This document shows, in pieces, positions 18,200 through 26,368 of a stretch of DNA of 58,028 nucleotides. Origin of the DNA: an uncultured Bacillota bacterium (GTDB lineage: Bacteria > Bacillota_I > Bacilli_A > Erysipelotrichales > Erysipelotrichaceae); assembly GCA_949298975.1 (NCBI GenBank), contig CASFYR010000067.1:1-58028 (forward strand), given 5' to 3'. The position numbers were made by a program, and so were the translations under genes. The notes under the pieces are model-generated. The model saw nothing but the letters and a program-made list of their open reading frames with translations, ran no database searches and had not been told where the DNA came from. Positions within the stretch are counted from its first letter, which is position 1; each line of letters begins with the position of its first letter.

Positions 18200-18595
18200 A
18201 TGGGTTTAACTGATAAAATAAAGAATTTTATTGCACCGGAAGAAACTGACGAAGAGTTAAACTTGACCGAAGCTGAAGCTGAAAGGTTAAGTGAATATGA
18301 ACAACCGCAAGTCCAGGGAGCTACAAAGGTAACTGCCAATACTAATATCGTCTTGTTTGAACCAAGACAGTTTGATGAGTCACAGGAAATTGCTTATCAT
18401 ATCAAGGCAAAAAGAGCTTGTGCTATCAATTTGCACCGGATGCCAGGCGAGTATCGCCAGCGCATGATCGATTTTTTGACCGGAGTAATTTACGCTTTGG
18501 ACGGTTCGATCAACAAAGTCGGCGAAAATGTCATCTTATGTTCACCAAAGAGCATGCCGGTCGGCGGTGAGATCGATTTAGGTGAAGACCGATAA
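18200..18595 (+). CDS. sepF: Cell division protein SepF
   Basis: SepF binds the membrane and FtsZ and helps build the division septum in Gram-positive bacteria. The 131-residue protein has the N-terminal amphipathic membrane-binding start MGLTDKIKNFIAPEE, an acidic variable linker, and the conserved C-terminal domain with IVLFEPRQFDESQEIAYHIK and the signature around RMIDFLTGVIYALDGSINKVGENVILCSP. The length is normal. AAAGGAG precedes the ATG. It lies just upstream of ileS; this division gene-ileS proximity is common in Bacillota. Confidence 0.93.
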   Translation: MGLTDKIKNFIAPEETDEELNLTEAEAERLSEYEQPQVQGATKVTANTNIVLFEPRQFDESQEIAYHIKAKRACAINLHRMPGEYRQRMIDFLTGVIYALDGSINKVGENVILCSPKSMPVGGEIDLGEDR

Positions 18596-18598
18596 AAC

Positions 18599-18831
18599 TT
18601 GACTTCAGAATTGATTTATGTAAAAATGTTTTAAAAGCGGTGAATAAGACACGCCTTTGTGCTCAGGCTTTTAGCGAGACAGGTTTGGTGAGAGCTGTCA
18701 GCGGCGGCATTAAGGATATCACTTAGGAGCTTTGATAAAGAAAAGTATCAACGTGGCGGTCACGTTACGACCAAAAGCAACAAATTAAGGTGGTACCTCG
18801 CTTTCAGCGACCTTTGGTATCACCTTTTATT
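18599..18831 (+). promoter_or_regulatory. T-box riboswitch (isoleucine) controlling ileS, with promoter and terminator
   Basis: A promoter TTGACT (18599-18604), 16-bp spacer and TAAAAA (18621-18626) starts a leader of about 200 nt. The T-box core AAGGTGGTACC sits at 18787-18797. It can pair with GGTATCACCTT (18816-18826) to form a terminator followed by T residues, or serve in the antiterminator when uncharged tRNA binds. The specifier is probably the ATC in GGATATCAC (18715-18722 region), an Ile codon, which agrees with the gene downstream. Confidence 0.93.
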
Positions 18832-18847
18832 ATTTAGGGGAGGTAAA

Positions 18848-21583
18848 ATGGACTACAAAGAAACTTTGCATATGCCAAATACTAAGTTTGAGATGCGCGG
18901 TAATCTGCCGTCGAAAGAACCGGGTATTTTGGCGAAGTGGGAAGCTGATGATCACTATCATAAGATCCTTGAAAAGAATAAAGATCATAAACCTTTTATT
19001 CTGCATGACGGTCCGCCTTATGCTAATGGCAACTTGCATGCCGGCACCGGGATGAATCGTTCGATTAAAGACATCATCGTTCGATCAAAGGCGATGAATG
19101 GCTATTATACACCTTTTTTTCCAGGATGGGATACCCATGGCCTGCCGATTGAAAATGCCATTCAGAAGCTGGGCGTTAATCGTAAGGAAGTATCGCCGAT
19201 CGAGTTTAGAAAAAAATGTGAGGAATATGCTTTAAAGCAAATCGAAATCCAAAAAGAGACGATGAAACGGCTTGGTCAGGTTGCGGATTATGATCATCCG
19301 TACATTACCTTGCAAAAGAGTTTTGAGGCTCGTCAGATTCGTTCTTTTGCCACGATGGCATTAAACGGCATGATCTTTCAGGGATTAAAGCCGATTTACT
19401 GGTCGCCATATCAGGAGACAGCGATTGCCGACAGTGAAATCGTATATTATGATCGTAAAGATCCGACGATCTTTGTCGCTTTTGATGTCTGTGAAGATCC
19501 AAACGGAGTTCTGGATGGCGATGAACGCTTTGTTATCTGGACCACAACTCCATGGACGATTCCGGCCAATTTAGCAATCTGTCTGAATGCTAATTTTGAA
19601 TATGCCGTAGTAAAAACCGCCAAGGGCAAACTGATCATGCTTACCAGCAAGGTCGCCGAGTTATTACCTAAATTCGGTTTGGAAAATGAAGGGATCCTTA
19701 ATACTTTTAAGGGCAAAGATTTAGAGGGTATTAAAGTCAGTCACCCGTTCTACCCGCAAAGACCAAGTGTCGTTATCCTTGGCGATCATGTAACTGATGA
19801 GGATGGTACCGGTTGTGTTCATACCGCGCCCGGTCATGGTCTTGATGACTTCTATGTGGGTTCAAAATATGGCTTGCCGGCTTTCTGTCCGGTTGATGAA
19901 AAAGGCTGCCTGACTGAAGAGGCCGGCGATTTCTTATGCGGCAAATTTGTTTTGGATGCCAATAAAGACGTTACGGTCAAACTGGATGAACTTGGCAATC
20001 TTTTGCACATGGAATGGATCACCCACTCTTATCCGCATGACGAAAGGCTCAAAAAACCGGTTATCTTCCGCGCTACCGTTCAATGGTTTGCTTCGATCGA
20101 AAAGATCAAAGACGAACTGCTGGCAGCGGTCAAAGAAGTTAAATGGTTGAATTCTTATGGCGAGGTACGTTTAAGCAATATGATCAAAGACCGCAAGGAC
20201 TGGTGTATTTCCCGTCAGCGTCTTTGGGGCGTGCCGATCCCGATTATTTATAACGAGGATAATTCACCGATCATTGAAAAAGAGGTATTTGATCATATCG
20301 CCGATTTAATTGAGGCCCATGGCTCTAATGTCTGGTTTGAAAGAGAGGCAAAAGATCTTTTACCGGCAGGGTATACTAATGCCAAATCACCTAACGGTCT
20401 TTTCCGGAAAGAAAAAGATATCATGGATGTCTGGTTTGATTCCGGATCCAGTTTCAATGAACTGATCGCCAGAGGCTATGATTACCCATGCGATCTATAT
20501 TTCGAAGGCTCCGACCAGTATCGCGGCTGGTTCAATTCATCTTTAAGCGTATCGGTTGCCACTAATCATACCGCTCCATATAAAGCGGTTTTGAACCATG
20601 GTTATGTCGTCGATTCCAAAGGTGAAAAGATGTCCAAATCACTTGGCAATGTCATCAACCCGCTTGATGTCATCAACAAATACGGCGCCGATATTTTCCG
20701 TCTTTGGGCAGCGACGGTTGATTTTAAAGCTGATATGCGAATGGGCGATGCCAATTTGAAACAGGTATCAGACCAATACCGCAAAATCCGCAATACCTTC
20801 CGTTTCCTGCTTGGCAATATCAATCCGGAAGATTTCAAGGTCAGAGAAGATCTGGTCGCATACGATAAACTAGAACGCTTTGATCGCTATATGATGATTT
20901 TACTGGGAAGATTGAATAAAGAGGTCAAGACGGCTTATGAAAACTATGATTTCATTGAAGTTACCAGCCGGCTGACTAACTTCATGACCAATGAATTGTC
21001 ATCATATTATTGTGATTATGCTAAAGATATTCTTTATATCGATAGAGCCGACGCTTTAAGACGCCGTCAGGTTCAAACGGTTTTATACCATGCAACCGAT
21101 ACTCTGGTTCGTCTTTGGTCGCCGATCTTGTGTTATACCGGTGAAGAAGTATGGCAGTATTTCGGTCTTGATCAGGCCGCATCGGTCCATTACACTCACT
21201 TTGCAGAAGATGCTGTCTATGCTGATGAAAAGGAGATCATGGCTGATTTTGAGCGTTTGAATCTGATCCGCGACGATGTGCTTAAGGCATTGGAGGTTGC
21301 CCGTCAGGATAAGCTGATCGGCAAATCGCTCGATGCTGAAGTCGTCTTGCATCTTGCTGATACGGACAGAGATCTTTTGACCAGAAATTTCGGTTCGATG
21401 ATCCATCAATGGCTGATCGTTTCCAAAGTAAGCTTTGCTGATGATAAGCCCGATCCAATCGAAAAAGGCAATGTAACGATCAAAAAAGCGGCCGGTCATG
21501 TCTGCCCGCGCTGCTGGAACTATACGGAAAGCGATAATCCGGACGGATTATGCGACCGCTGTCAGGCAGTATTGAACGATTAA
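18848..21583 (+). CDS. ileS: Isoleucyl-tRNA synthetase
   Basis: This class Ia synthetase charges tRNA-Ile. The 911-residue protein has the N-terminal PYANGNLHAGTGMNR region, where the usual HIGH signature reads HAGT (residues 64-67); a CP1 editing domain with WTTTPWTIPANLA near 220; the canonical KMSKS at residues 594-598; an anticodon-binding domain; and a C-terminal zinc site CPRCW...CDRC. The presence of the C-terminal zinc finger and length match the bacterial IleRS1 type. It is governed by the upstream T-box and ends in a bidirectional terminator. Confidence 0.96.
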   Translation: MDYKETLHMPNTKFEMRGNLPSKEPGILAKWEADDHYHKILEKNKDHKPFILHDGPPYANGNLHAGTGMNRSIKDIIVRSKAMNGYYTPFFPGWDTHGLPIENAIQKLGVNRKEVSPIEFRKKCEEYALKQIEIQKETMKRLGQVADYDHPYITLQKSFEARQIRSFATMALNGMIFQGLKPIYWSPYQETAIADSEIVYYDRKDPTIFVAFDVCEDPNGVLDGDERFVIWTTTPWTIPANLAICLNANFEYAVVKTAKGKLIMLTSKVAELLPKFGLENEGILNTFKGKDLEGIKVSHPFYPQRPSVVILGDHVTDEDGTGCVHTAPGHGLDDFYVGSKYGLPAFCPVDEKGCLTEEAGDFLCGKFVLDANKDVTVKLDELGNLLHMEWITHSYPHDERLKKPVIFRATVQWFASIEKIKDELLAAVKEVKWLNSYGEVRLSNMIKDRKDWCISRQRLWGVPIPIIYNEDNSPIIEKEVFDHIADLIEAHGSNVWFEREAKDLLPAGYTNAKSPNGLFRKEKDIMDVWFDSGSSFNELIARGYDYPCDLYFEGSDQYRGWFNSSLSVSVATNHTAPYKAVLNHGYVVDSKGEKMSKSLGNVINPLDVINKYGADIFRLWAATVDFKADMRMGDANLKQVSDQYRKIRNTFRFLLGNINPEDFKVREDLVAYDKLERFDRYMMILLGRLNKEVKTAYENYDFIEVTSRLTNFMTNELSSYYCDYAKDILYIDRADALRRRQVQTVLYHATDTLVRLWSPILCYTGEEVWQYFGLDQAASVHYTHFAEDAVYADEKEIMADFERLNLIRDDVLKALEVARQDKLIGKSLDAEVVLHLADTDRDLLTRNFGSMIHQWLIVSKVSFADDKPDPIEKGNVTIKKAAGHVCPRCWNYTESDNPDGLCDRCQAVLND

Positions 21584-21586
21584 AAT

Positions 21587-21618
21587 AAAACGAATGGTTG
21601 ATAGCCATTCGTTTTTTT
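21587..21618. terminator. Bidirectional terminator between ileS and the NifU-like gene
   Basis: An 11-bp stem (AAAACGAATGG with CCATTCGTTTT, loop TTGATAG) with T-rich flanks on both strands separates the convergent ileS and nifU-like genes. Confidence 0.9.
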
Positions 21619-21877
21619 AAAATATGCCCTCGTAAGGATCGTTTTCATCAAGCCTTACTTCTTTGATACCTTCAACTTCATCCAGGATGATCGCTTCGAT
21701 CCCTTCTTTTAAAGTTACATCCAGTACGCTGCAACCTAAACAGGCGCCATGGACTTTGACATAGACGATGTCATCCTCTAAACGGGAAAACGAAACATCG
21801 CCGCCGTCTCGCTGAATATATGGTCTGATTTTGGCAATTGCCGTTTTCACTTCTTCAATCTTTTTATTTTCTTCCAT
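21617..21877 (-). CDS. NifU-like C-terminal domain Fe-S scaffold protein
   Basis: Proteins of this type (Nfu) carry or assemble iron-sulfur clusters using a CxxC motif. The 86-residue protein consists of a single NifU C-terminal domain: IRPYIQRDGGDVSF near residues 17-30 and GACLGCSVLDVTLKEGIE with the Cys pair CLGC near 46-49. AAGGGA precedes the start on the minus strand. It follows the YuiD-like gene by 18 nt and is probably cotranscribed with it. Iron-sulfur supply would matter for RnfB, RnfC and ThiI-linked sulfur chemistry nearby, though no direct link is shown. Confidence 0.9.
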   Translation of the reverse strand: MEENKKIEEVKTAIAKIRPYIQRDGGDVSFSRLEDDIVYVKVHGACLGCSVLDVTLKEGIEAIILDEVEGIKEVRLDENDPYEGIF

Positions 21878-21895
21878 ATTTGTCCCTTACCTAAT

Positions 21896-22348
21896 CTACA
21901 GCAAATCAATGATGAGGGCAATAATTATGCCCATGATCCCCCCGGTTACCACTTCCGACCATTTGTGTCCGAGCACTTCTTTGATCGGTTCTTCATATAT
22001 CGGTTCATCAAGGACGATCTCGTTGTTCGAGGAGAGATCCTCAAGGATCTTTTTGGTCAATTGAATATTCTTGCCGGCGTAATAGCGGACATTGGCCGCA
22101 TCATAGGCTACGATGAAGCTGAATGCCAAACAGATGGCAAAGGCAGTGGAATTAAACGATTCCTGAATGCCGACGCTTAAACAAAGACCGAAAACCCCGG
22201 CCGTATGGGAACTTGGCATGCCTCCGGATGCGACGATCAGACGAGGAATAAACTTATGCACTCGGAAATAAGCGATAAAAGGCTTGATCAGTTGCGCCAA
22301 TATAACGGAGATAATAAACGACCAAAAAGGATACATGTAATCTATCAT
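21896..22348 (-). CDS. Divergent PAP2 family membrane protein (YuiD-like)
   Basis: The 150-residue protein is a small membrane protein with about four hydrophobic segments and the signature GGMPSSHTA near residues 42-50 and AYDAANVR near 80, typical of the divergent PAP2 family (B. subtilis YuiD). Relation to PAP2 phosphatases suggests a lipid or polyprenyl phosphate substrate, but the family function is not established. AGAGGT precedes the ATG. Its promoter region faces the S1-domain gene. Confidence 0.88.
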   Translation of the reverse strand: MIDYMYPFWSFIISVILAQLIKPFIAYFRVHKFIPRLIVASGGMPSSHTAGVFGLCLSVGIQESFNSTAFAICLAFSFIVAYDAANVRYYAGKNIQLTKKILEDLSSNNEIVLDEPIYEEPIKEVLGHKWSEVVTGGIMGIIIALIIDLL

Positions 22349-22409
22349 AATTTACCTCTAACAAGTAGTATAGCACATTATTAAAAATAAATGTAATCGG
22401 GGATAATCG

Positions 22410-22418
22410 TGATATAAT
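22410..22418 (+). promoter_or_regulatory. Extended -10 promoter 6 nt from the S1-domain gene start (leaderless candidate)
   Basis: TG-A-TATAAT ends at 22418 and the ATG begins at 22425. A start of transcription 7 nt after the -10 would fall on the A of the ATG. No purine-rich ribosome site is present between them. Confidence 0.68.
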
Positions 22419-22424
22419 TAACTC

Positions 22425-22790
22425 ATGAGTAAGATCAGTGATTATAAACCGGGAATGATTGTTTACGGACGTATTTCCGGGGTCCAACCTTATGGCGCTT
22501 TCGTTACTTTTTCTGATGGAGTGACCGGTTTGATTCATATCAGCGAACTGTCTAATGGTTTTGTGCGCAATGTGGCGAATTTTGTCAAGATCAATGATTA
22601 CGTCATGGTCAAGGTCATTGATGTTGACCGCGACAATCGGCAGCTGCGTTTATCATTTAAAGCTATCGACCAAAATGCCCGTAAATACCAAAAGAAGGTC
22701 AAGTTCAGCGGAATGCCGGCGGATAAGATTGGTTTTGCTTCACTGAAAAAACAATTACCAGTATGGATCAAGGAGAAGGAATATGATTAA
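22425..22790 (+). CDS. S1 RNA-binding domain protein (YugI/CvfD-like)
   Basis: The 121-residue protein carries one N-terminal S1 domain (about residues 5-75), with the typical GMIVYGRISGVQPYGAFVTF and GLIHISELS motifs, and a basic C-terminal tail. Relatives are the general stress protein YugI of Bacillus and CvfD of streptococci, which bind RNA or ribosomes and affect gene expression after transcription. B. subtilis also has yugI near pgi, and here pgi starts 8 nt inside this gene. Its mRNA appears leaderless (see promoter). Confidence 0.9.
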   Translation: MSKISDYKPGMIVYGRISGVQPYGAFVTFSDGVTGLIHISELSNGFVRNVANFVKINDYVMVKVIDVDRDNRQLRLSFKAIDQNARKYQKKVKFSGMPADKIGFASLKKQLPVWIKEKEYD

Positions 22791-24054
22791 ATTAGATCTG
22801 AGTCATGCCAAACTGCAGGAAGAACTGTCCGATTATCAAGCCAAAGTCAGCGAAGCCCATAAATGGCTGCATGAAAAAAGCGGCAAAGGCAACGATTATG
22901 TCGGATGGGTCGAATGGCCGAATAATTATGACCGAGAGGAAGTCGAACGGATTTCCAAAGCGGCTTTAAGACTGAAAGACAGCACTGATGTTTTAGTGGT
23001 CTGCGGTATCGGCGGTTCGTATTTAGGCGCCAGAGCGGCAATCGAGATGATCAACGGTTTATATCCGCATAAAAAAACCGAGATCATTTTTGTCGGCAAT
23101 ACTTTTTCGGCCAATTATATCAACCAGGTTATTGAACATATCAAGGATAAAGAGATCTGTCTTAATGTCATCTCAAAATCCGGAACGACGACCGAAACCT
23201 CAGTATCCTTCCGCCTGTTTAAGGCATTGATGGAAGAAAAGTATCACGATAAAGCAAAGGAGCGGATCTTGGCCACCACTGATAAGGAGCGGGGAACCCT
23301 GAAAGCTCTGGCCGATAAGGAAGGATACGAAACTTTCGTTATTCCCGATGATATCGGCGGTCGTTACAGTGTTTCAACAGCTGTCGGGCTTTTGGCCATG
23401 GCATTTGCCGGCATCGATCCAAATGAGGTATTGAAGGGATCAAAAGACGCATACGACGATTTTAATACTGACGATTTGAATAAGAACAGCGCTTATCGTT
23501 ATGCCGTAGCCCGAAGAATTCTGGATAACCAGGGATATAGCGCCGAAATGTTTGTAACTTATGAATTACAGATGACCAGCGTAGCTGAATGGTGGAAACA
23601 ATTGTTTGGCGAATCGGAAGGCAAAGAGGGCAAAGGAATCTTACCGACCAGCGCTTGTTTTTCAACCGATCTTCATTCTTTGGGGCAATTTATCCAAGAA
23701 GGCCGTAAATGCTTGTTTGAAACCCTGCTTTGGGTTGAACATATGAACTCGGATATCGTTTTCCCGCACGCTGAAGTCGATTTTGACAACATGAACTATC
23801 TGAGCGGTAAAAATATCTCCTGGGTAAATGAAATGGCGATGAAAGGTACCTTAAGCGCCCACGAAGAAGATGGCAACGTACCAAACATCATCATAAAACT
23901 TGATAATAATTCAGCTTACGCCTTCGGTTATATGATCTATTTCTTCTTTAAGGCTTGCGGTATGTCCTGTTATCTTTTGGGTATCAATCCGTTCAATCAG
24001 CCGGGAGTTGAAGTGTATAAAAAGAAAATGTTCAAGCTTTTAGGAAAAGAGTAA
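22783..24054 (+). CDS. pgi: Glucose-6-phosphate isomerase
   Basis: Pgi interconverts glucose 6-phosphate and fructose 6-phosphate in glycolysis. The 423-residue protein is of the shorter Gram-positive type and has GIGGSYLGARAAIE near residues 71-84, VISKSGTTTETSVSFR near 130-145, the catalytic-region motif GGRYSVSTAVGLL near 190, and the C-terminal INPFNQPGVEVYK signature. AAGGAG precedes its ATG. It overlaps the S1-domain gene by 8 nt and is followed by a hairpin before the peptidase gene. Confidence 0.96.
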   Translation: MIKLDLSHAKLQEELSDYQAKVSEAHKWLHEKSGKGNDYVGWVEWPNNYDREEVERISKAALRLKDSTDVLVVCGIGGSYLGARAAIEMINGLYPHKKTEIIFVGNTFSANYINQVIEHIKDKEICLNVISKSGTTTETSVSFRLFKALMEEKYHDKAKERILATTDKERGTLKALADKEGYETFVIPDDIGGRYSVSTAVGLLAMAFAGIDPNEVLKGSKDAYDDFNTDDLNKNSAYRYAVARRILDNQGYSAEMFVTYELQMTSVAEWWKQLFGESEGKEGKGILPTSACFSTDLHSLGQFIQEGRKCLFETLLWVEHMNSDIVFPHAEVDFDNMNYLSGKNISWVNEMAMKGTLSAHEEDGNVPNIIIKLDNNSAYAFGYMIYFFFKACGMSCYLLGINPFNQPGVEVYKKKMFKLLGKE

Positions 24055-24058
24055 AATT

Positions 24059-24085
24059 AATTCCTTGTCTAAACGGCAAGGAATT
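24059..24085 (+). terminator. Hairpin between pgi and the M42 peptidase gene
   Basis: A 9-bp stem (AATTCCTTG with CAAGGAATT) around a 9-nt loop lies just after the pgi stop. Only a short T-rich run follows, so it may be a weak terminator or a processing site. Confidence 0.5.
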
Positions 24086-24107
24086 ATCTTTGTTTGGAGG
24101 AAATGAA

Positions 24108-25136
24108 ATGTTTGATAAAGAATTTGTTTTGAAAACTGCTGCCGATCTTTTAGCGATCGATTCGCCTAGTGGTTATACATTTAAGGCTACAGAATACATT
24201 GCTAAGATAATGGCTGATCTCGGTTTAAAGTATGAATATACCGCCAAAGGCAATCTTATGGTTTATGTTCCGGGTGAACAAAAGGGGGTGCTGGGCTTAA
24301 GCGCCCATGTCGATACCTTGGGATTGATGGTTCGTTCCATTAAGGATAACGGTCATTTGGCGATCACTAAAGTCGGTGGACCTTTGATGCCGAGTTTGGA
24401 TGGGGAATATTGCCGGATCATTACCCGCGATCAGAAAGTTTATACCGGAACCATTCTTTCAATCAGCCCCAGTGCGCATGTTTATAAGGATGCCGATACG
24501 GTTAAACGGGAAGAAGATAAGATGGAGATCCGGATCGATGAATTAGTTAAGAATAAAGAAGATGTAATGGCTTTAGGCATCATGAACGGCGACTATGTGG
24601 TGATCGAACCGAAAGTTGCCATTACGGCCAGCGGGTTTATTAAATCACGTTTCTTGGATGATAAGATCTCAGCAGCAGCTTTGATCGGGGTTCTGGCGGC
24701 GATTACCAAAGAGAAGATCATACCAAAGCGCAATCTGTGCATTATTTTTTCCACCTACGAGGAAGTAGGGCACGGCGGTGCTTTTATCCCGGCAGACATT
24801 GAAGAACTTCTGGCGGTCGATATGGGATGTATCGGCGAAGATTTGATGGCCAGCGAAGAGGATGTTTCGATCTGTGCTAAAGACTCCGGCGGTCCTTATG
24901 ATTATGGAATGGTCAGCCGTTTGCTTGATCTGGCTAAACAAAACGGTCTGCAGTATGCGGTTGATATTTATCCGATGTATGGCAGTGATGTTTCCAGTGC
25001 ATTAAGAGCCGGGAATAATATTAAAGGGGCTCTGATCGGCCCGGGAGTCCATGCCAGCCATGGGATGGAGCGGACTCATTATCACGCGTTAGAGAATACC
25101 ATGAAACTGATCATGGCATATATCAGGGCATATTAA
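24108..25136 (+). CDS. M42 family aminopeptidase
   Basis: M42 enzymes are large self-compartmentalised metallo-aminopeptidases (glutamyl aminopeptidase, FrvX or endoglucanase-M type) that trim peptides in the cytoplasm. The start at 24108 has GGAGG 7 nt upstream; the ATG six codons earlier overlaps that site. The 342-residue protein has metal-ligand regions SAHVDTLG near residue 66, SRFLDDKISAAA near 181, STYEEVGHGG near 212 (catalytic Glu), AVDMG near 235 and the C-terminal HASHGMERTH. It could process peptides brought in by Opp. Its specificity within the family is unclear. Confidence 0.92.
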   Translation: MFDKEFVLKTAADLLAIDSPSGYTFKATEYIAKIMADLGLKYEYTAKGNLMVYVPGEQKGVLGLSAHVDTLGLMVRSIKDNGHLAITKVGGPLMPSLDGEYCRIITRDQKVYTGTILSISPSAHVYKDADTVKREEDKMEIRIDELVKNKEDVMALGIMNGDYVVIEPKVAITASGFIKSRFLDDKISAAALIGVLAAITKEKIIPKRNLCIIFSTYEEVGHGGAFIPADIEELLAVDMGCIGEDLMASEEDVSICAKDSGGPYDYGMVSRLLDLAKQNGLQYAVDIYPMYGSDVSSALRAGNNIKGALIGPGVHASHGMERTHYHALENTMKLIMAYIRAY

Positions 25137-25160
25137 AAACAGGAAATCTCCTGTTTTTTA
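25135..25160. terminator. Bidirectional terminator between the M42 gene and apbE
   Basis: A 10-bp stem (AAAAACAGGA with TCCTGTTTTT, loop AATC) with T-rich flanks on both strands lies between the convergent genes. Confidence 0.9.
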
Positions 25161-25163
25161 ATT

Positions 25164-26297
25164 TTATTCGGTAATCAGATGGTCTTTAAAATTATCGGTA
25201 ACGGTAATGTATTCTTCCGTTTCAAAAGCAGATCGGATGCTGCTGTCATCCAGCGGCTTTTCGGAAATCCAGACGACGATCAGATCGGTGTCGAGTTCAT
25301 TATTTATTTTATCGATCAAAGCCAGTCCGTCGTCATAATCAAGCACGAAAAGGGCAGTGGAGAGGCAATCGGCCAAACCGCTGTCAGGGGTAACAACGGT
25401 AACGCTGTAGTAATGAGTGGCCGGATACAGAGTGGATGGATCGATAATGTGAGCCATTCGTACATCGCCTTCGGCATAATAATAATTCTGGTAATCGCCA
25501 GAGGTCACGACTGACACATTCTTCTGATCGGGGATGATCGCGATATTGCTGTTGGAAACGATCCCGGCCAGCGATTGGGCCCTCGGGTCTTGAATCCCGA
25601 CATTATATCCGGTACCGTCAGCCTTGGTATTAATGATCCGCTGATTGCCGCCGGCATTGACTGCTCCGTACTTCAAGCCTTCATCGATCAGCTTCTCTGC
25701 CACTTTTTCGGCCGCAAATCCTTTGGCGATGCCGCCTACATCCAAAGATACCTCCGGATCGGTGATATATACCGTTCCAGCCTCTTCGTCAATGATGATT
25801 TTATCAAAACCGCTGTGGCTGCTGGCGGTGGCTAATTCTTCCTCCGAAGGCAAGTTGCCGTATTCGCCCTCGCTGTTTAGCAGTTTCCCTTCATCACGGT
25901 AATTGTGCCATACCCGAAGCAAAGCTCCGTCGCTAACATCAAAAGCTCCATCCGACAATTCGCTGATTTTGGCCGCCAGCTGAAGCATTTCAATAATAGC
26001 TTTATCTACAGCGACCGGTTTTATTCCGGCATTGTCATTGATTGTTTTGATATTGTTGATGCCTTCATAGTCATTGTATATATCAAACAAAGCGTTATAA
26101 CGAGCAAATTCATCGACCATGATTTCAAAATAATGGTCAAATTCATCTTGTGAGGTTGTATAGGCATTAAGCGAACAGAGGGTATCAAAACCGCAGTTTA
26201 TTTCCTGGTTGGAATAAAGCTGATAATCCGGTTCATGTTGACACGCTGTAAGCAGGCATAGCGCCATAGTAATAAGGATGATTTTTACTTTTTTCAT
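25164..26297 (-). CDS. apbE: FAD:protein FMN transferase ApbE (lipoprotein)
   Basis: ApbE cleaves FAD and attaches FMN covalently to a Thr or Ser in partner proteins such as RnfG and RnfD. The 377-residue protein starts with a lipoprotein signal ending in LLTAC (Cys near residue 19). The family motifs are visible: VSLDVGGIAKGFAAEK near residue 190, AVNAGGNQRI near 215 and the C-terminal GLADCLSTALFVLD near 315. It is transcribed divergently from the rnf operon, its likely substrate source, with the two -10 elements about 20 bp apart. The -10 lies 7 nt before its ATG, so the mRNA is probably leaderless. Confidence 0.94.
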   Translation of the reverse strand: MKKVKIILITMALCLLTACQHEPDYQLYSNQEINCGFDTLCSLNAYTTSQDEFDHYFEIMVDEFARYNALFDIYNDYEGINNIKTINDNAGIKPVAVDKAIIEMLQLAAKISELSDGAFDVSDGALLRVWHNYRDEGKLLNSEGEYGNLPSEEELATASSHSGFDKIIIDEEAGTVYITDPEVSLDVGGIAKGFAAEKVAEKLIDEGLKYGAVNAGGNQRIINTKADGTGYNVGIQDPRAQSLAGIVSNSNIAIIPDQKNVSVVTSGDYQNYYYAEGDVRMAHIIDPSTLYPATHYYSVTVVTPDSGLADCLSTALFVLDYDDGLALIDKINNELDTDLIVVWISEKPLDDSSIRSAFETEEYITVTDNFKDHLITE

Positions 26298-26304
26298 ACC
26301 GATT

Positions 26305-26313
26305 ATTATAGCA
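26305..26313 (-). promoter_or_regulatory. Extended -10 promoter of apbE (leaderless candidate)
   Basis: On the minus strand TG-C-TATAAT ends 7 nt before the apbE ATG. The spacer AATCGGT has no ribosome-binding site. Confidence 0.68.
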
Positions 26314-26329
26314 TATAAGCCTTAAAATG

Positions 26330-26338
26330 TGCTAAAAT
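26330..26338 (+). promoter_or_regulatory. Extended -10 promoter of the rnf operon
   Basis: TG-C-TAAAAT would start RNA near 26345, followed by AGGAGGG and the rnfC ATG at 26369. An in-frame ATG at 26342 lies upstream of the predicted RNA start and is not used. No Rex-type operator is visible here. Confidence 0.62.
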
Positions 26339-26368
26339 AATATGGCTTATATTATAAGGAGGGTAAAT

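Noticed and set aside
18799..18815. A separate small hairpin (CGCT with AGCG) as an independent terminator before ileS
   Set aside because: It lies in the loop between the two arms of the T-box terminator and belongs to that riboswitch.
21083..21499. Minus-strand 138-codon open frame inside ileS
   Set aside because: It lies opposite the anticodon-binding domain of a highly conserved enzyme and has no recognisable features.
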